DNA from: Chalciporus piperatus
Lineage: Eukaryota > Basidiomycota > Agaricomycetes > Boletales > Boletaceae
DNA length: 64,000 bases
Direction: 5' to 3'
Assembly (NCBI GenBank): GCA_038093975.1
Contig: JBBPTG010000032.1
Span: forward strand, 1 to 64,000
Part shown: in pieces, positions 1-10,050 of the stretch
Position numbering within the stretch: position 1 is the stretch's first letter
How the letters are laid out: every line of letters starts with the position of its first letter
The notes under the pieces: generated by a model
The model's input: only the letters and a program-made list of their open reading frames with translations
Told to the model about the DNA's origin: nothing
Database searches by the model: none
Made by a program: the position numbers and the translations under genes

Positions 1-330
1 ACCCCTAAACATTTCCTGCATCGGCCGCTCCCTACACATGGAGGGTTTACACATCGGCCTATCCCTATTCTCTATGGGCCGAACCCTGATGCAGGCAGGA
101 CTGGGTAATTAGCACCAGTCGGCCAGGTCCTACCTCAGGAAACCTTTGTGTTGGCCATTCCCACTGCCAGGGCAAAATGGTACATTGGCTGATCCCTACT
201 CTATGTGTACATTCTATTACTAGCCGATCCCTAACCTAGGTGACCATACACCAGCGGCCAATCCTTAGCCGGCCAGTAGAGCACGGCCTAATTGGTGATC
301 GGCTGGCCTTGCTGTACGGCCTAACGAGCT
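1..330. repeat. Degenerate GGCC/ATCCCTA subterminal-type repeats at the 5' side of the Plavaka element
   Basis: No coding capacity is seen. The stretch repeats short words such as TCGGCCTATCCCTA, TTGGCTGATCCCTA and TAGCCGATCCCTA, plus the inverted form GGCC/GGCT, about every 30-50 bases. Short degenerate motifs packed at the end of an element are typical of subterminal repeats of CACTA-like elements, the wider group to which Plavaka belongs. The outer end of the element is probably beyond the window, so no terminal inverted repeat can be named. It could also be an unrelated low-complexity region. Confidence 0.45.
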
Positions 331-332
331 GA

Positions 333-1127
333 ATGGGCTCGCTATGCGTCAATATATCTGGCCCCTATGGGAAGAAAAGGGCATGGGGTTCTACTCCCTT
401 CAAGTTGACTCCTGCCACCACCTCTGCGTCTACCACCACCTCTGCGCCCACCACCACCTCTGCCACCTCTGCCACCGCCGCCACCACTGCGTCCACCACA
501 ACCACCATGACCACTGCCACCGACATGAGTATGCCACCTCAGGCTATAAACCATACAACCAATAAGCCCTCAAAGGAACCTTTTCAGGCTCCCTGTCTCT
601 ACGGTCAAGATAGTCGCAGTGTTGCAGTTCCTACGTGGGCGGTAGACTCAGAATCACTCCAGCTCACTGCCGTGGGTGTTCACGAATGGAGAAAACTGGC
701 CAATGAGGATACGGTCATTAATCCTATCAGCCCCTACTTCGCCGAAGGACCCGGTGGCCCTGAGTTTGTTGAAGGAATGAAGAAACTCTGGGCTTACTTC
801 CGACCCACGAAATCAACGCCTGAGGATCTCATTACCCACAAGAAATTCATGGACATTCTGTACCAGATGTACCAGGCCCAAAGTGCTCACCACGATTGCC
901 CGCACAATGCGGAAGAGACAACGGCTCGCAAGGAGTACAATGGCCACTTCACTGAGGTCATAAGCCTTCCGGCTGGCCCTCGACGCCACTCACAGCTAAC
1001 CTCGAAGACGAAGACGGGGGCACGTAGTTCTTTGAAGCGTACTTTGAAACCGCCATCGGGCAGAGGCAATACGAAGCGAAGTCATAGTGACCAGACGAAG
1101 GGAGCTGGGCCGTCGGGAGGAAAATAA
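333..1127 (+). CDS. Uncharacterised ORF beside the Plavaka transposase (264 aa)
   Basis: I do not recognise this ORF. Residues about 27-65 are a Thr/Ser/Ala-rich low-complexity run built from ACC/ACT codons. The middle (about 95-200) is ordinary globular-looking sequence with a tract rich in Trp, Phe and Tyr (motifs WAVDSESLQL and GGPEFVEGMKKLWAYF). The tail is basic and Ser/Gly-rich and ends in GPSGGK. It reads in the same direction as the transposase and ends about 320 bases before it, so it may be an accessory ORF of the element or a captured gene. The first ATG at 333 is taken as start. An overlapping ORF in another frame (344-565) is treated as a shadow. No function is assigned. Confidence 0.4.
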   Translation: MGSLCVNISGPYGKKRAWGSTPFKLTPATTSASTTTSAPTTTSATSATAATTASTTTTMTTATDMSMPPQAINHTTNKPSKEPFQAPCLYGQDSRSVAVPTWAVDSESLQLTAVGVHEWRKLANEDTVINPISPYFAEGPGGPEFVEGMKKLWAYFRPTKSTPEDLITHKKFMDILYQMYQAQSAHHDCPHNAEETTARKEYNGHFTEVISLPAGPRRHSQLTSKTKTGARSSLKRTLKPPSGRGNTKRSHSDQTKGAGPSGGK

Positions 1128-1447
1128 AGAGTATTGGCTCCAGACTCCAGTTCCTTTGATGTTCATTTTCACGGTCTCTTATGCCTTCTTTATCCTTTCA
1201 GTTTATCGTTGTTCATCGGATTGACTGGGTCGTGACTCGTCGTTATATCCTCGGTAGTGTGGAACCGTGTTCGCTACAGACATCGCTATGGAATCAAGGA
1301 CTCATTACTTTTCTTGTCATTTGGGCTCAGCTTTGTCAGGTCCTGGCCAGCCGCAGGTGTCCTTTTTTGTCGCCGTTCTATGACTCTCACATTTCCCCAG
1401 GTGGGCGCGCATCACTGATCTTACATCTTCCTTTACCAGAGACCACG

Positions 1448-4400
1448 ATGCAGACTCTTCTCAATGCTCTCAATGTTAAAGAAGACCCATATACCTGTCC
1501 GGTATGTTCCAAACGCCTCAAGACCACTCAGGGCTTGTTAGCCCACATGAGCTCAGCACGTCGCTGTCGAGAATACAAGAAAGGTAAAACGGCTGCACTA
1601 GGTAGCCTAGCAGACGAAGAACTGCAGACCGAGGAGGTGGAGGTAGATCGCCCAGTTCAAGTTCTCCCCCATCAAGCTGCTGACTGGCAAGAAAACCCGA
1701 GGGAGATTATAGAGGATTTCCATGACCAGCTCTATGAGTTGGTCCCCTTGGACTTGGACGGCGACTCAGAGCCGCACGCAGGACCTTCCAACCAACGACA
1801 AACGGAGGAAATAGATGAACGTTTCGAAGAAGACCTATTTCCTCGTGCGGGGACCGTGATCCGAATGGACGAGACGTTGCATGAGAAGTGGCGGAAATTG
1901 TTTGGAAAGGAAGATGCTGACGGAGACGCCCTGATGGATGAGGGCCCTGGCGACTCGGATGCTGCCAAGTTTACACCATTCGCCTCTGAGCTGGACTGGA
2001 GGATCGCTCGATGGGCAGTTCAAGAAGGGGTGGGCCACAAGTCATTGGATCGACTGCTAGCCATTCCAGGGGTGCGTTTCAATCGTGGACTCGTTCATTG
2101 CAATAACTGACTCAGACGGATAGGTTGTGAAAAGTCTGGGTCTCTCATTCCATAACACCAGGAAGTTGCACAAGATAGTGGACGAGATTCCGCCTCGCGT
2201 CAAATGGACCACTCGCGAGCTATGGTATCAATCTGATCCTGAGGCCAGACACACGATACACTATCGGGACGTCATCGATGCGGTCAAGACTTTATTGGGA
2301 AATCCAGCACATGCGAAGGACATCGTCTACAGGCCTAAACAGATTTTCACTAACTCGTCCAAGAAGAAGAGAATATACCATGAGATGTGGACCGGGGATT
2401 GGTGGGCAGCAGTTCAGGTAAGTCTAATCCGCATCAGTTTTCCCCGTCACTGACAGTTGTCTCAGAAACGGTTACCTGAGCACTCCTGCGTTGCCCCCGT
2501 CATCATCTCAACCGATAAGACGCAGCTTACGCAGTTTTCTGGGGGGAAAATGGCATATCCGGTGTATCTGACGCTGGGCAACATTCCTCGCGCCCTTCGA
2601 CGCAAGCCTAGCGAAAATGCATGCGTCCTCATCGGCTATCTCTCCATCAGCAAGATTGTCGGCAAGGACTTGACAAAGAAAGAACAGTCGGCGCGCGTTC
2701 AACAGCTATTCCATGAGTCGATGAGGTTGATATTGGAGCCACTGATAGAGGCAGGGAAGAAAGGAGTGGAGATAGCGGGAGGAGATGGGAAAGTCAGGCG
2801 AGTTCATCCAATCCTCGCTGCGTACGTCGCCGACTATCCCGAGCAGTGTCTGGTGACCTGCGCCAAGTACGGGACATGCGCCAAGTGTCTCGTCACAGAG
2901 GATGAGCTGGAAGAGAGAGTTCCTGGACCACCTCGCACTCAGAAATCTACTGCCGATACCATAAGGAACGCCATGGCACAGGCCACGTCCAATTCCAATT
3001 ACCTGGACCTTTGCAAAGCTGCGCTGCTGTCTGGTGGGGTCAGTCGACCTTTCTGGGACGGATTCCCTCTCTGCGACATTCATCTTTCCATCACGCCCGA
3101 CGTTCTCCACCAACTATACCATGGGATCGTCAAGTACCTCACCTCCTGGTGCACCAGTCTCATGGACACCAAGGAGCTCGATTCTCGAATCCGCACTCTC
3201 CCTCCTTGTTTCGGCGTTCGTCACTTTACCAATGGGTGGTCCAAACTGTCTCAAATCGCTGGCAAAGAAAGAAAGGACATGGCCCGCATTCTCTTGGGCG
3301 TCCTGGTCGGTAAAGTCCCCTCCCAGGTCATCACCTCCTACCGCGCCCTCCTCGACTTCATATACATAGCCCAATACCCCACCCACGACGATGATTCCCT
3401 CCAATGGATGGAGGAATCGCTCAGTCTCTTCCACGAGAATAAAGAGATTTTCCTCGCTGGGGAAAATGGGCTGGGCATCTGAGAACATTTCAATATCCCC
3501 AAGTTCCATTCTCTCGTGCATTACGCCGACTCTATTCGATACTTCGGAACCACGGACAACTACAACACGGAAGCTTTCGAGCGCTTCCATATAGACATGG
3601 CCAAGGAAGGCTGGCGAGCCTCCAACTTCAGAAATGAAGTTCCACAAATGACCCGGTGGCTGGAGCGACAAGAGAAAATCAGTCTTTTCCAGGGCTACGT
3701 CGAATACAGGACTCAAGACGACCTTCAGGATGATCGGGAGGAACCACTCAATCCAAAAACTTCTGGAGCTGGCGTGGTGATCGCTCGTCAGCCAGCCGTC
3801 CCAGGCCAAACTATCAATAGCATCCAAAAGAACCATCACGCTCCCTCATTCCCTCATCATCTTCGAACCTATCTCAACTCCCTTCTACCCGCTGATGAAG
3901 CTCTTCCCCGCCGCAACATTCCATTTGCCCATCTTCCATTCGACAAACTGGACATTTGGCATACCTGCAAGTTCGCTCTCGACGTACTCGGTAACGACGT
4001 TGATGGTACAGAGGGGATAGATTCCATCAAAGCCAAGCCAGGCAGGTTTGATACCGTTGTCGTGGCTTATACCAGCGATGCAGAGACTACAGGTTTGCAA
4101 GGTAAGTATAGTATCTGTATTGAATTTGTACCCAACAATCTGACATCTTGCTTTCAAAGGAATGCGAATAGGACGTTTGCGAGTTATTTTCAAACTTCCC
4201 TCCTCCCTTTCTCTTTTGACTCAGGCGCCTGATACCTGGCCAAAAGAACCATTGGCATACGTAGAGTGGTATAAGCATTCGGCGTCACCAGGCAAGTTCC
4301 ACAACATGTATAGAGTTACTAAACCTTCTCTTCCTCCAAATATCTCAAACTTGGCTCCTACCATTCCCGGTGACATTATCCCTCTCAAAACCATTAGGCA

Positions 4401-4536
4401 GAGTTGTCAACTAATTCCGCATGTTACTGATGATGAGCGTTCTGCCGATTGGACTGGTGATATTGTTTTAGACACTTGTTCTACCTTCCTTTTGAATAAT
4501 TGGTCTAGTAAGTATTCCTATCAGACGTTGTACTAG
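1448..4536 (+). pseudogene. Plavaka-type (CACTA-like) transposase, one in-frame stop
   Basis: Cut-and-paste DNA transposase of the basidiomycete Plavaka family. The start at 1448 opens on a C2HC zinc finger (CPVCSKRL, then H and C of HMSSARRC). Four exons join in phase: 1448-2071, 2124-2417, 2466-4101 and 4160-4536, all with GT-AG introns, giving 977 codons. Family landmarks follow in order: RIARWAVQEGVGH, LGLSFHNTRKLHKIVDEIP, IYHEMWTGDWW, VAPVIISTDKTQL, KYGTCAKCLV, and LSITPDVLHQLYHGIVKYL. Codon 3480-3482 is TGA inside an otherwise conserved stretch (NGLGI*EHFNIPKFHSLVHY). The reading frame continues unchanged to a normal-looking end (SYQTLY). A CGA-to-TGA transition would explain the stop, but the original codon is not known. 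The copy is probably recent and disabled by one mutation. An earlier ATG at 1181 in the same frame gives an unlikely hydrophobic leader. Confidence 0.85.
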
Positions 4537-4649
4537 TAGTTGTAGATGCTACAATGTCGATTCAAAAAAGATCCATATGTACATAAATTGTTCCATTTGT
4601 TTACAAAAGTGCACAAATAAGTCATAGGTGCACATATGACTACAAATGA

Positions 4650-5308
4650 CTGGCTATGACATACAGGGTTTTTCCTGATGATTAATAAGAAGTCTTGTTC
4701 TAATGAAACGACTCAACTCAATCAAGAGCTAGCGCTATCATCAGACAACATGCCCTAGTGGAACCACATCAACTCAGTTAACTAGAGCTGAGGATCAGAC
4801 TAGGCAAGCAGGAGCGCTTGGCCCATGAAGTTCAAGAAGAGGAAACTCCAGGAGAACAAGACTGGAGAGCCAGTGCTTGTCAACCCGGGTTTATATACTA
4901 TTGACAGTGTTTGTACATGTTGTGGCTAAACCTTAACTATATGACTAGTAAACCTTAACTATATAACTAGGTATGACTAGATATGAGTCATGGCGAGTAA
5001 CAGCCAATAGCGTATATGACTAGGAAGCGAGATGAGTCAGTATGAGTCAGTATGAGTCACGGTGAGTCATAATGAGTCAATAAGAGTCTGAGTCATGGAC
5101 AGTGGGGAAGATGCACAGCCACGCACAGCCACGTTACGTAAGCGAAAGGCTAGACCTAGCTGATGTCAGCAGGTCACGTGATGTGATCTTGATAAGATAA
5201 GATAACAGAAAAGGGAGAGAAAGCGACTAAGTCCAAAAGTGAAAGAGAAACATAGTAAGCGTAGTGAAGTGTAGGAAAGACTAGGATAAGGAACTGAGCG
5301 TTCGTAAC
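4650..5308 (-). mobile_element. Probable solo LTR (Ty3-like) on the minus strand
   Basis: Read on the minus strand, the region begins TGTTACGAACGCTCAG at 5308. It runs through a promoter-like part with a cluster of TGACTCA sites, then a TATATAAA box near 4895, then a leader-like tract, and ends around 4650-4660. The order TG start, enhancer cluster, TATA and leader fits an LTR U3-R-U5 layout. No gag-pol or second LTR is present, so a solo LTR is the best reading. No clean 5-bp target duplication could be found and the 3' boundary is approximate. It may instead be the promoter-bearing end of a DNA element. Confidence 0.35.
4984..5095. promoter_or_regulatory. Array of seven TGAGTCA (Gcn4/AP-1-type) sites
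   Basis: Exact TGAGTCA occurs at 4984, 5033, 5043, 5053, 5063, 5073 and 5089. The five from 5033 to 5073 are spaced by exactly 10 bp, about one helical turn, so all face the same side of DNA. TGACTCA is the known core for bZIP factors such as Gcn4 and AP-1. On the minus strand the cluster lies roughly 90-200 bp upstream of a TATATAAA box, an enhancer-like position. Binding is inferred only from the motif. Confidence 0.55.
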
Positions 5309-5545
5309 ACTACTGAGACTACTGGATGACTGAATGACTGAGCTACTGAAGCTACTGAAATGACTGGATGACTGGGCCACTCAGGCTAGGCCACTGGGTT
5401 ACTAAGACTACTGAAACTACTTGATGACTGGGTGACTAGGTTACTGAAACTACTGAAACTACTGAAATTACTGGTTACTGGGCCACTGGACTACTGATTT
5501 AACTGATCCAGTCAATCCAGTAACTTCAGACTTTTTGCAGTCTTG
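5309..5545 (+). repeat. Left minisatellite arm (ACTGGATGACTG family) ending in a conserved core
   Basis: Short words of 8-10 bases (ACTGAA, ACTGGATGACTG, ACTGGGCCACTG) repeat in tandem. They end in a conserved core, TTTAACTGATCCAGTCA then AACTTCAGACTTTTTGCAGT and TGCTGATG. The same core appears reverse-complemented near 10047-10115 and in the same orientation at 13105-13160, each attached to the same kind of minisatellite. This arm and the 10-kb arm form an inverted pair around the transposase-like gene. Confidence 0.75.
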
Positions 5546-5621
5546 CTGATGTGTGCGTTAACGCGCGAGCTGTTTGACTTGATTGTCGAATTTCGGCCCT
5601 CGTCGACATCGGGTGCAATAG

Positions 5622-8600
5622 AGGAGCAGCTCAAACGTGGGAGAGCTTGACTTTTTATCAGAGAAATATGATGCTCACCTTCCTGTAGAACTTCATTTGC
5701 TTGAATATCAACGCCGTGCATTCGAATACCTCGAGCAGTTGCAATGTGAGACGTCCAAGCCCAAAACCATTGCAGCCTATTTTGGCAAGGACAGCCACCG
5801 ACTCGACGCGTTCTCATCTTTCTCAGATCCACAAGGCTACGCTGGTCGGTCAATCTCGGACGAGATGATCTCTGAGGTCTACCTGGACTTCGTTTCGAGA
5901 ACAAGACAGCAGGAATCTGAGTCTTACCTCAGGACTCTGACAGGTAATATCAGTGTTTATATATTTTTTTGTGAAATTATGTGGCTTACTCGAATCTCTT
6001 GAAGCCATCTGTGGGTCGCTCGACTCCACGTTTAAAGTGTCAAACAAGGCCTCGCTCACGGACAAGGACTGTCAACGTTCGAAGCATCTTAAGGGTGGTA
6101 TATTGAGTATCCTCAACGAGGAGAATCAAATCATCAGTTGGGTAAGTCATCTTTACAACTCTCGAGTCTCGACTCAGAGTAGTGTGATTCATGCCTTTTC
6201 TTGCAGCGCTTCTGTCAGTCGAAATCAAATGCAGAGATAATGGAAGTTCTCGGTGGACTCAAGCGGCGTCTTGAGCTCCTCGGCCACCCCTCTCCCGAGA
6301 TGATGGTCAGCGACAACTGCTGCTCCGTCCGCAATGCAGTTCTCGCCATTTTCCCGCAAGTCGAGTCCATTCAAGATGTATGGCACTTTACTGCTCGGTA
6401 TGTAATTGACAGTTAGATAGCTGTCTTTCTTACCAATAATTGTTAGATATCTCGCGACCATCATGAACGCAAGTAGAAATCCCCTTCGCAGTGCGGTTAT
6501 GGCAGACATTACCAATGCTATCCTCAAGCGGCATGCGAAGGACGGAGATGGTGCTGAGTACTGGAACCGAGCTGAACAGGAAGAACGGCTCGTCGCTGCG
6601 TACGAAAAATGGTCGATGAATGGTGATGTGTGGTCGGCAGCCTCGCTCAAGGTGTGATGTGTACCTGAGTATTATCATCACATTTCTGACAAATCCTTCC
6701 ATCCAGGTCCATCAGGAACAGCTCAAACATGTTCGCAAAGGGTGTCTGGAGCGTCGTCGACAGGATGTCCTCTCAGACGGAAGTCGTATTGAAGGATGTC
6801 ACAAGGCTTGGAATTCACTGCAACGAGCCCAACCGAGTGGGCTCGTGATGCTCACAGCACTCAGCCACGATTTCGTCCTCAGGCGCAATGTACGTATCGC
6901 ATTCAACAGCGAGAAAGTAGATCCATTCATCGCGTCGACATACGGCTCCCATCACATTCATCTAACAGGCGCTATTGCTCAGCTCTTCAATCAACTTCAT
7001 CAGCTATCACTGCCCCCGGGCCATGGGTCCCAATCCGCGTCCGTCCTTCCCACACTCCGTGTGGCCGACTCGGGCGAGATATTTGGGCTTGTCGAATCGG
7101 AGCATTCATCGACCTTCGGTGGCCTGTTGAAAGAGGAGTCCACTGACTCCGTTATCAGTCCCTCAGTCCTCATTCACCCAAGCTTGGAATCAGACGACTC
7201 CGACATTGCCGAACGTGCCCTACGAATCAGTCGAGATGTACTTTTCAACGAATGGCAGATTGACCCCAAGCTGCTGAACGAACCTGCCAATGCACACACT
7301 GTAACCAAACCCGCGGCAGTTGCTGCGCTGCCACATCACCTACCTACTCCATCCACCAGCGGCTTGAAGTCTGAGTCGTCTTCAGCTCCGTCACCCACAA
7401 TCACGGCCACAGACTCGACACTCGCGCTCCACACTGGCACGATCCTAGGACAAACGGCAAACTCAGACACACTTCCATCGACGACATCCAACTTGAAGAG
7501 CTTCGGCGGACATCATGGTGGTCCCCAACCAACCCTCGATGATTTCTTTCGAGTTTCAGCATGTTCCGACACCGTGATTACATCCCCCAGGTCAGACATG
7601 ATGGCCGTTGGTGGCTGTGTGGCAGAGAAGGCCCCGAAGTCTCGAACATCCAAGTTGAATGCACTGGCAGCAGGAGAGTCGAAGCTGCTCTCACAGCAAG
7701 ATGTCAGATCCCTGACCACGGCGACTGTGCCGACATCATCAGCAAACCTTTCCGTGCGAAGGGTGCAGTGCACGGCCGGCCAAACGCGCTCCCAGCAGCT
7801 GTTCTCGCTCGCTACCGGAATCGCTCCCGAGTCACTTAGCATTCAAGGCAAAGAGGAGTTCTACTTGTTCATGGATATGCGGGCCGAGTATGGTTGGATA
7901 TCGTACCAAATGACCTCGCGAAAGTGGGTCGAGGCAACAGCTGAATACAACCGACGACTGGTTCTCAAATCCGGCCCGACCGTTATCAAGAAGAACCCTC
8001 AGGCACTGCTCCAGATGCTCGGTCGAATCGAGCCGAGGCTCATCGAGCGTATCTCAAAGGACAATTACAAATGTAAGTACCGAGAACACGGGTTCATGTC
8101 TACTACTAGGACAACATGCTGAAGCACACAACAGCCCGGCAAAACTCTGAGGCATTTTGGCGCCGCCACTGCTCCGTGATCCAGCTCATCAAAGCAGACA
8201 TTGGCGGAAAGAAGGTGCGTCCTCAGCTCCAAGTCGCGTCATCATACATCGAACGCCTGACTTCGAATCACGCACCGCTCGTGTCCAGCCTCGCAAAATT
8301 CCGATCTGCAATCGCTGCCAGACAATCATGTATCCCAGACCCGAAAAGGCATCGAGCAACCACAAACGGGGTGTTTGTGCGGACGGCGTGAGCACCAGGC
8401 CAAAAGATGATGGCGAACCTTTGCCGCCGTGGCCTCAGCCTAAGGGTGTTTTCTCGGGTGGAACGACCTTTCACACCAACACATTTCTGACGACGGTGAA
8501 GCGAGTCTACGACCAATTTATCGCTGGCGAACCTCCCGGGACGGGCGAGCAAGCTCTACTGATTCTCGAGGCTCAAGCTTTCGCCAACATGCTACAAGCT

Positions 8601-8783
8601 CGCACAACCATCGTCTCGGACAGCAACACTGCCAGCAAGCCTTCCATTGCCCTCTTCAAGCTCTACACCGGGTTCGCGGCTGATGGCTCGACGCCCGACA
8701 GCCACATCATCAAGCAGGACGGCGCAAACTGGCTCCGGATCAGTTACCTCGAAGAGAACTCAGGCTCGGACATCGAGAAGTGA
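5622..8783 (+). pseudogene. 5'-truncated DDE-type transposase-like gene with C-terminal zinc-binding motif
   Basis: Seven exons join in phase: 5637-5943, 6005-6141, 6207-6397, 6447-6651, 6707-8072, 8135-8214 and 8289-8783. They give about 926 residues with no internal stop. Acidic motifs suit an RNase H-fold transposase: D in LDSTFKVSNKA, D in MVSDNCCSVRNAV followed by DVWHFTARYL, and E in SDGSRIEGCHKAWN. After a Ser/Thr-rich linker with QPTLDDFF, the C-terminus has a Cys/His cluster (ICNRCQTIMYP, then NHKRGVCADG). I recognise this protein type as common in Agaricomycete genomes but cannot name its superfamily safely. The 5' end is missing: no ATG is in frame, a TAG lies at 5619-5621, and the minisatellite arm ends about 75 bases upstream. 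It is likely a defective copy, unless an upstream exon exists. Confidence 0.6.
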
Positions 8784-9106
8784 TGTTCGAGTGTCGTTCA
8801 CGGTCTGGCCGTTCTGCCGCACAGAGGCGCAGAGTGGTTGGAGCTGAGGGTCAAGCCAAGCAGTGTGGTGATGTTTTTGTTCTCGTCTCTCCATTCTCGT
8901 TCGTTTGCTTTGTCTCGCGCTGATCCCGTTTTCGTGTTTCATCCCTTCCATCAGCAATTCAACACAATGCTTATTCCAACTTTTTCGGACTTATGAAGCT
9001 TAACTGTAGCCCAGTCAAGGAGACTAAGGAAAGTGGTGTCAGATAAGGGCCAGAAAAGCACAATAAAGTATTTTCTGAAATAAGCAGAAAACATAGTAAA
9101 TTTTGG

Positions 9107-9188
9107 GTTGAGGCGAGAGTCGAACACACGACAGCCGCAGTTACCAAAAATAGGCAATGCACGCATTAACCGCTACACTATGAGAGCT
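9107..9188 (-). other. tRNA-like sequence with A and B boxes (tRNA relic or SINE head)
   Basis: On the minus strand, TAGTGTAGCGGTTAATG resembles a tRNA A box and D arm. GTGTTCGACTC resembles the B box and T loop, about 50 bases further on. A 4-bp D stem and a T stem with one mismatch can be drawn, but the two acceptor halves do not pair and the anticodon arm is irregular. It is therefore not a working tRNA. A decayed tRNA or a tRNA-derived SINE within the element fits better. Nothing else is seen in the 8784-9300 stretch around it. Confidence 0.4.
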
Positions 9189-9562
9189 CATTTATAGTAC
9201 AGTGATCATGGCTATATAACTATCAATTCCTTCTGTGGGTGAAATTTTCACCAAGTCCGTCTCACAGCTTGCCTTCCCACCCCCAAACACACAGCAGCAT
9301 AACATCAAACGACCACCGACAATGGTGCAGGACAACACCACTGGGTCAACGAAGACCATGGACAGCAGCCACAACGAGCGGAGCCAATTGCGCATGCCAA
9401 ACGAGCTGGACAGGCAGTCAAATCCCTGCCAAACGCTCGACTTTTGGTTAGAGACCAGCAAAGCATCCCTGAGCCTGTGGTATCCATCCCGACGCTCTCA
9501 CGACGCCTCTGCTCAATGACGACAACGAAGCACATCGAGCGCGCGTCAAACGGGACGACGAA

Positions 9563-10050
9563 GTGATCGCGACCACGAACAATGCCCACGATGGGCCATT
9601 AGTCGAAGAAAACGAAAACGGGAACCACACGGACTCACCAGAACACTCCCCCGAGCCACCAAACGACGCCGACAGGTCGACAAATCCCACCGACGAACGA
9701 AATATGTCGGAAGATATCGCAGACGCGCCCAGCCGCAAGGGCACACGACGAGACGAGGCCACAGCCCTGTCCGACAAAGTCGAAGGAATCACGAGCGGGA
9801 TCGATGCAGACTGCACACTGAGGCTTGAAACAGGCGAGTCGAGCAAAATGGCGGTCGTGCAAATCGAACCAGGCAGCGCGACCAATCGCGAACGATCACG
9901 AAGTGTCTAACGCGACTACGGACGCACGGAGAGTGTCGAGGAGGGATCAGAGTCGCTCAGAGATGAGCAGGACGAGTGGGAGGACGACGAGACCCGCCCA
10001 TCGAGGGGGAGAAAAGGTTAACGAGGATGTTCGAGTGATCGATGCGAGGA
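9563..10050 (+). other. Low-complexity Asp/Glu/Arg-rich open stretch inside the element
   Basis: An ORF at 9563-9910 (115 aa) has the acidic, Asn/Thr/Ser-rich content of a disordered protein, and a second frame continues to about 10060. DNA around 9960-10030 (AGGACGAGTGGGAGGACGAC, then ATCGAGGGGGAGAA) resembles 13515-13575 in the same orientation. The two stretches look like paralogous remnants of a transposon-associated gene. Neither has a recognisable domain and splice sites could not be settled. A separate ORF at 9235-9519 is equally uninformative. Confidence 0.3.

Noticed and set aside
9107..9188. Functional tRNA gene on the minus strand
   Set aside because: A and B boxes are present but the acceptor halves do not pair and the anticodon arm is irregular.
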